64,000 bases of DNA, taken from positions 72,850 to 136,849 of the forward strand of contig NZ_AUIV01000010.1 of assembly GCF_000423885.1 (NCBI RefSeq), read 5' to 3'. Shown piece after piece: positions 63,895 through 64,000 of the stretch (position 1 is the stretch's first letter; each line of letters starts with the position of its first letter). Below the pieces are notes generated by a model, which was given only the letters and a program-made list of their open reading frames with translations, searched no databases and was not told the origin of the DNA. This stretch comes from Thermomonas fusca DSM 15424. Lineage in GTDB: Bacteria > Pseudomonadota > Gammaproteobacteria > Xanthomonadales > Xanthomonadaceae. The position numbers were made by a program, and so were the translations under genes.

Positions 63895-64000
63895 TCCGTA
63901 ACTTTTTCGGATGCTGCCCCAGCGGCGGCGACCTGTGCCGGGGTTGGGTTATCGGCTGGGACGCCCACGCGCGTGGCCCTATGACGCTACCCGACGGATG

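Larger units (their letters stand above)
59179..64000 (+). mobile_element. Left part of an integrative element (possible phage satellite) at tRNA-Leu(GAG)
   Basis: The tRNA 3' end is followed by integrase, two AlpA/excisionase-like regulators, several small overlapping genes of unknown function, a zinc-finger protein, a winged-HTH protein and an HGGxSTG-type protein. All are on the plus strand, with many ATGA overlaps (61557, 61841, 62137). The tRNA 3' end (CCCCTCTTGGGCACCA-type) should recur as attR at the other end, which is outside the window. No capsid, terminase or plasmid genes are visible, so the size and type are unknown. Confidence 0.75.

Overview
This is a high-GC gammaproteobacterial chromosome segment. 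Its gene content and order point to the Xanthomonadaceae/Lysobacteraceae (Lysobacter, Luteimonas, Thermomonas or Pseudoxanthomonas-like). Pointers include thrS-infC-rpmI-rplT-pheST-ihfA-merR, an rfbBACD set, asd-fimV-truA-trpF-trpB-DUF3144-trpA-accD, a DUF2007 'pathogenicity-like' protein and an Arc-type RHH protein beside an SPFH protein. GTG starts are common, and long antisense open frames are everywhere, as expected at this GC content. No species can be named from sequence reading alone.

Layout. 1-959: 3' end of uvrB. 960-9030: a REP-like palindrome, tRNA-Val(GAC), then the translation block thrS, infC (probable ATC start), rpmI, rplT, pheS, pheT, ihfA and a MerR regulator. 9075-12667: tRNA-Pro(GGG) and the dTDP-L-rhamnose genes rfbB-A-C-D. 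12655-16655 (minus strand): a tightly packed six-gene unit of SPFH membrane protein, 59-aa RHH protein, 56-aa DUF4177 protein, secreted alpha/beta hydrolase, membrane protein and M15 peptidase, with tandem TGATATCA boxes upstream. 16749-24644: lipoprotein, leucyl/arginyl-protein transferase, EF-hand protein, DUF2007 protein, tesB, AmpD-type amidase, YqiA-like hydrolase and rlmKL. 24754-36938: HNH nuclease, acyl-CoA dehydrogenase, LEA-like lipoprotein, DEAD-box helicase with a long leader, DoxX protein, greB, HerA-like ATPase, LysM lytic transglycosylase, TfoX-like and MAPEG proteins, dienelactone hydrolase, and a decayed SnoaL-like gene. 37050-44774: small membrane protein, phasin-like protein, UbiB/AarF kinase, katE, an FAD oxidoreductase, and psd with a SCO protein. 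44856-59037: prmB, aroC, asd, fimV, truA, trpF, trpB, DUF3144, trpA, accD, glmM, a 2OG-Fe(II) oxygenase, tpiA and secG.

The last 5 kb (59094-64000) differ. A tRNA-Leu(GAG) is followed at once by a P4-type tyrosine integrase, preceded by four copies of an 11-bp direct repeat (likely arm sites). A run of small overlapping genes follows: two AlpA/excisionase-like HTH proteins, an unknown, a zinc-finger protein, a winged-HTH protein, then a repeat cluster and an HGGxSTG-type protein. This looks like the left end of an integrative element, perhaps a phage satellite, in the tRNA gene. Its right end lies beyond the window.

The most interesting targets are the tRNA-Leu element with its two repeat systems, and the SPFH-RHH-DUF4177 operon with a candidate self-operator. 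Smaller points are the non-canonical infC start next to a perfect 28-bp palindrome, the DEAD-box helicase leader, and a nested 98-nt cruciform between ubiB and katE.
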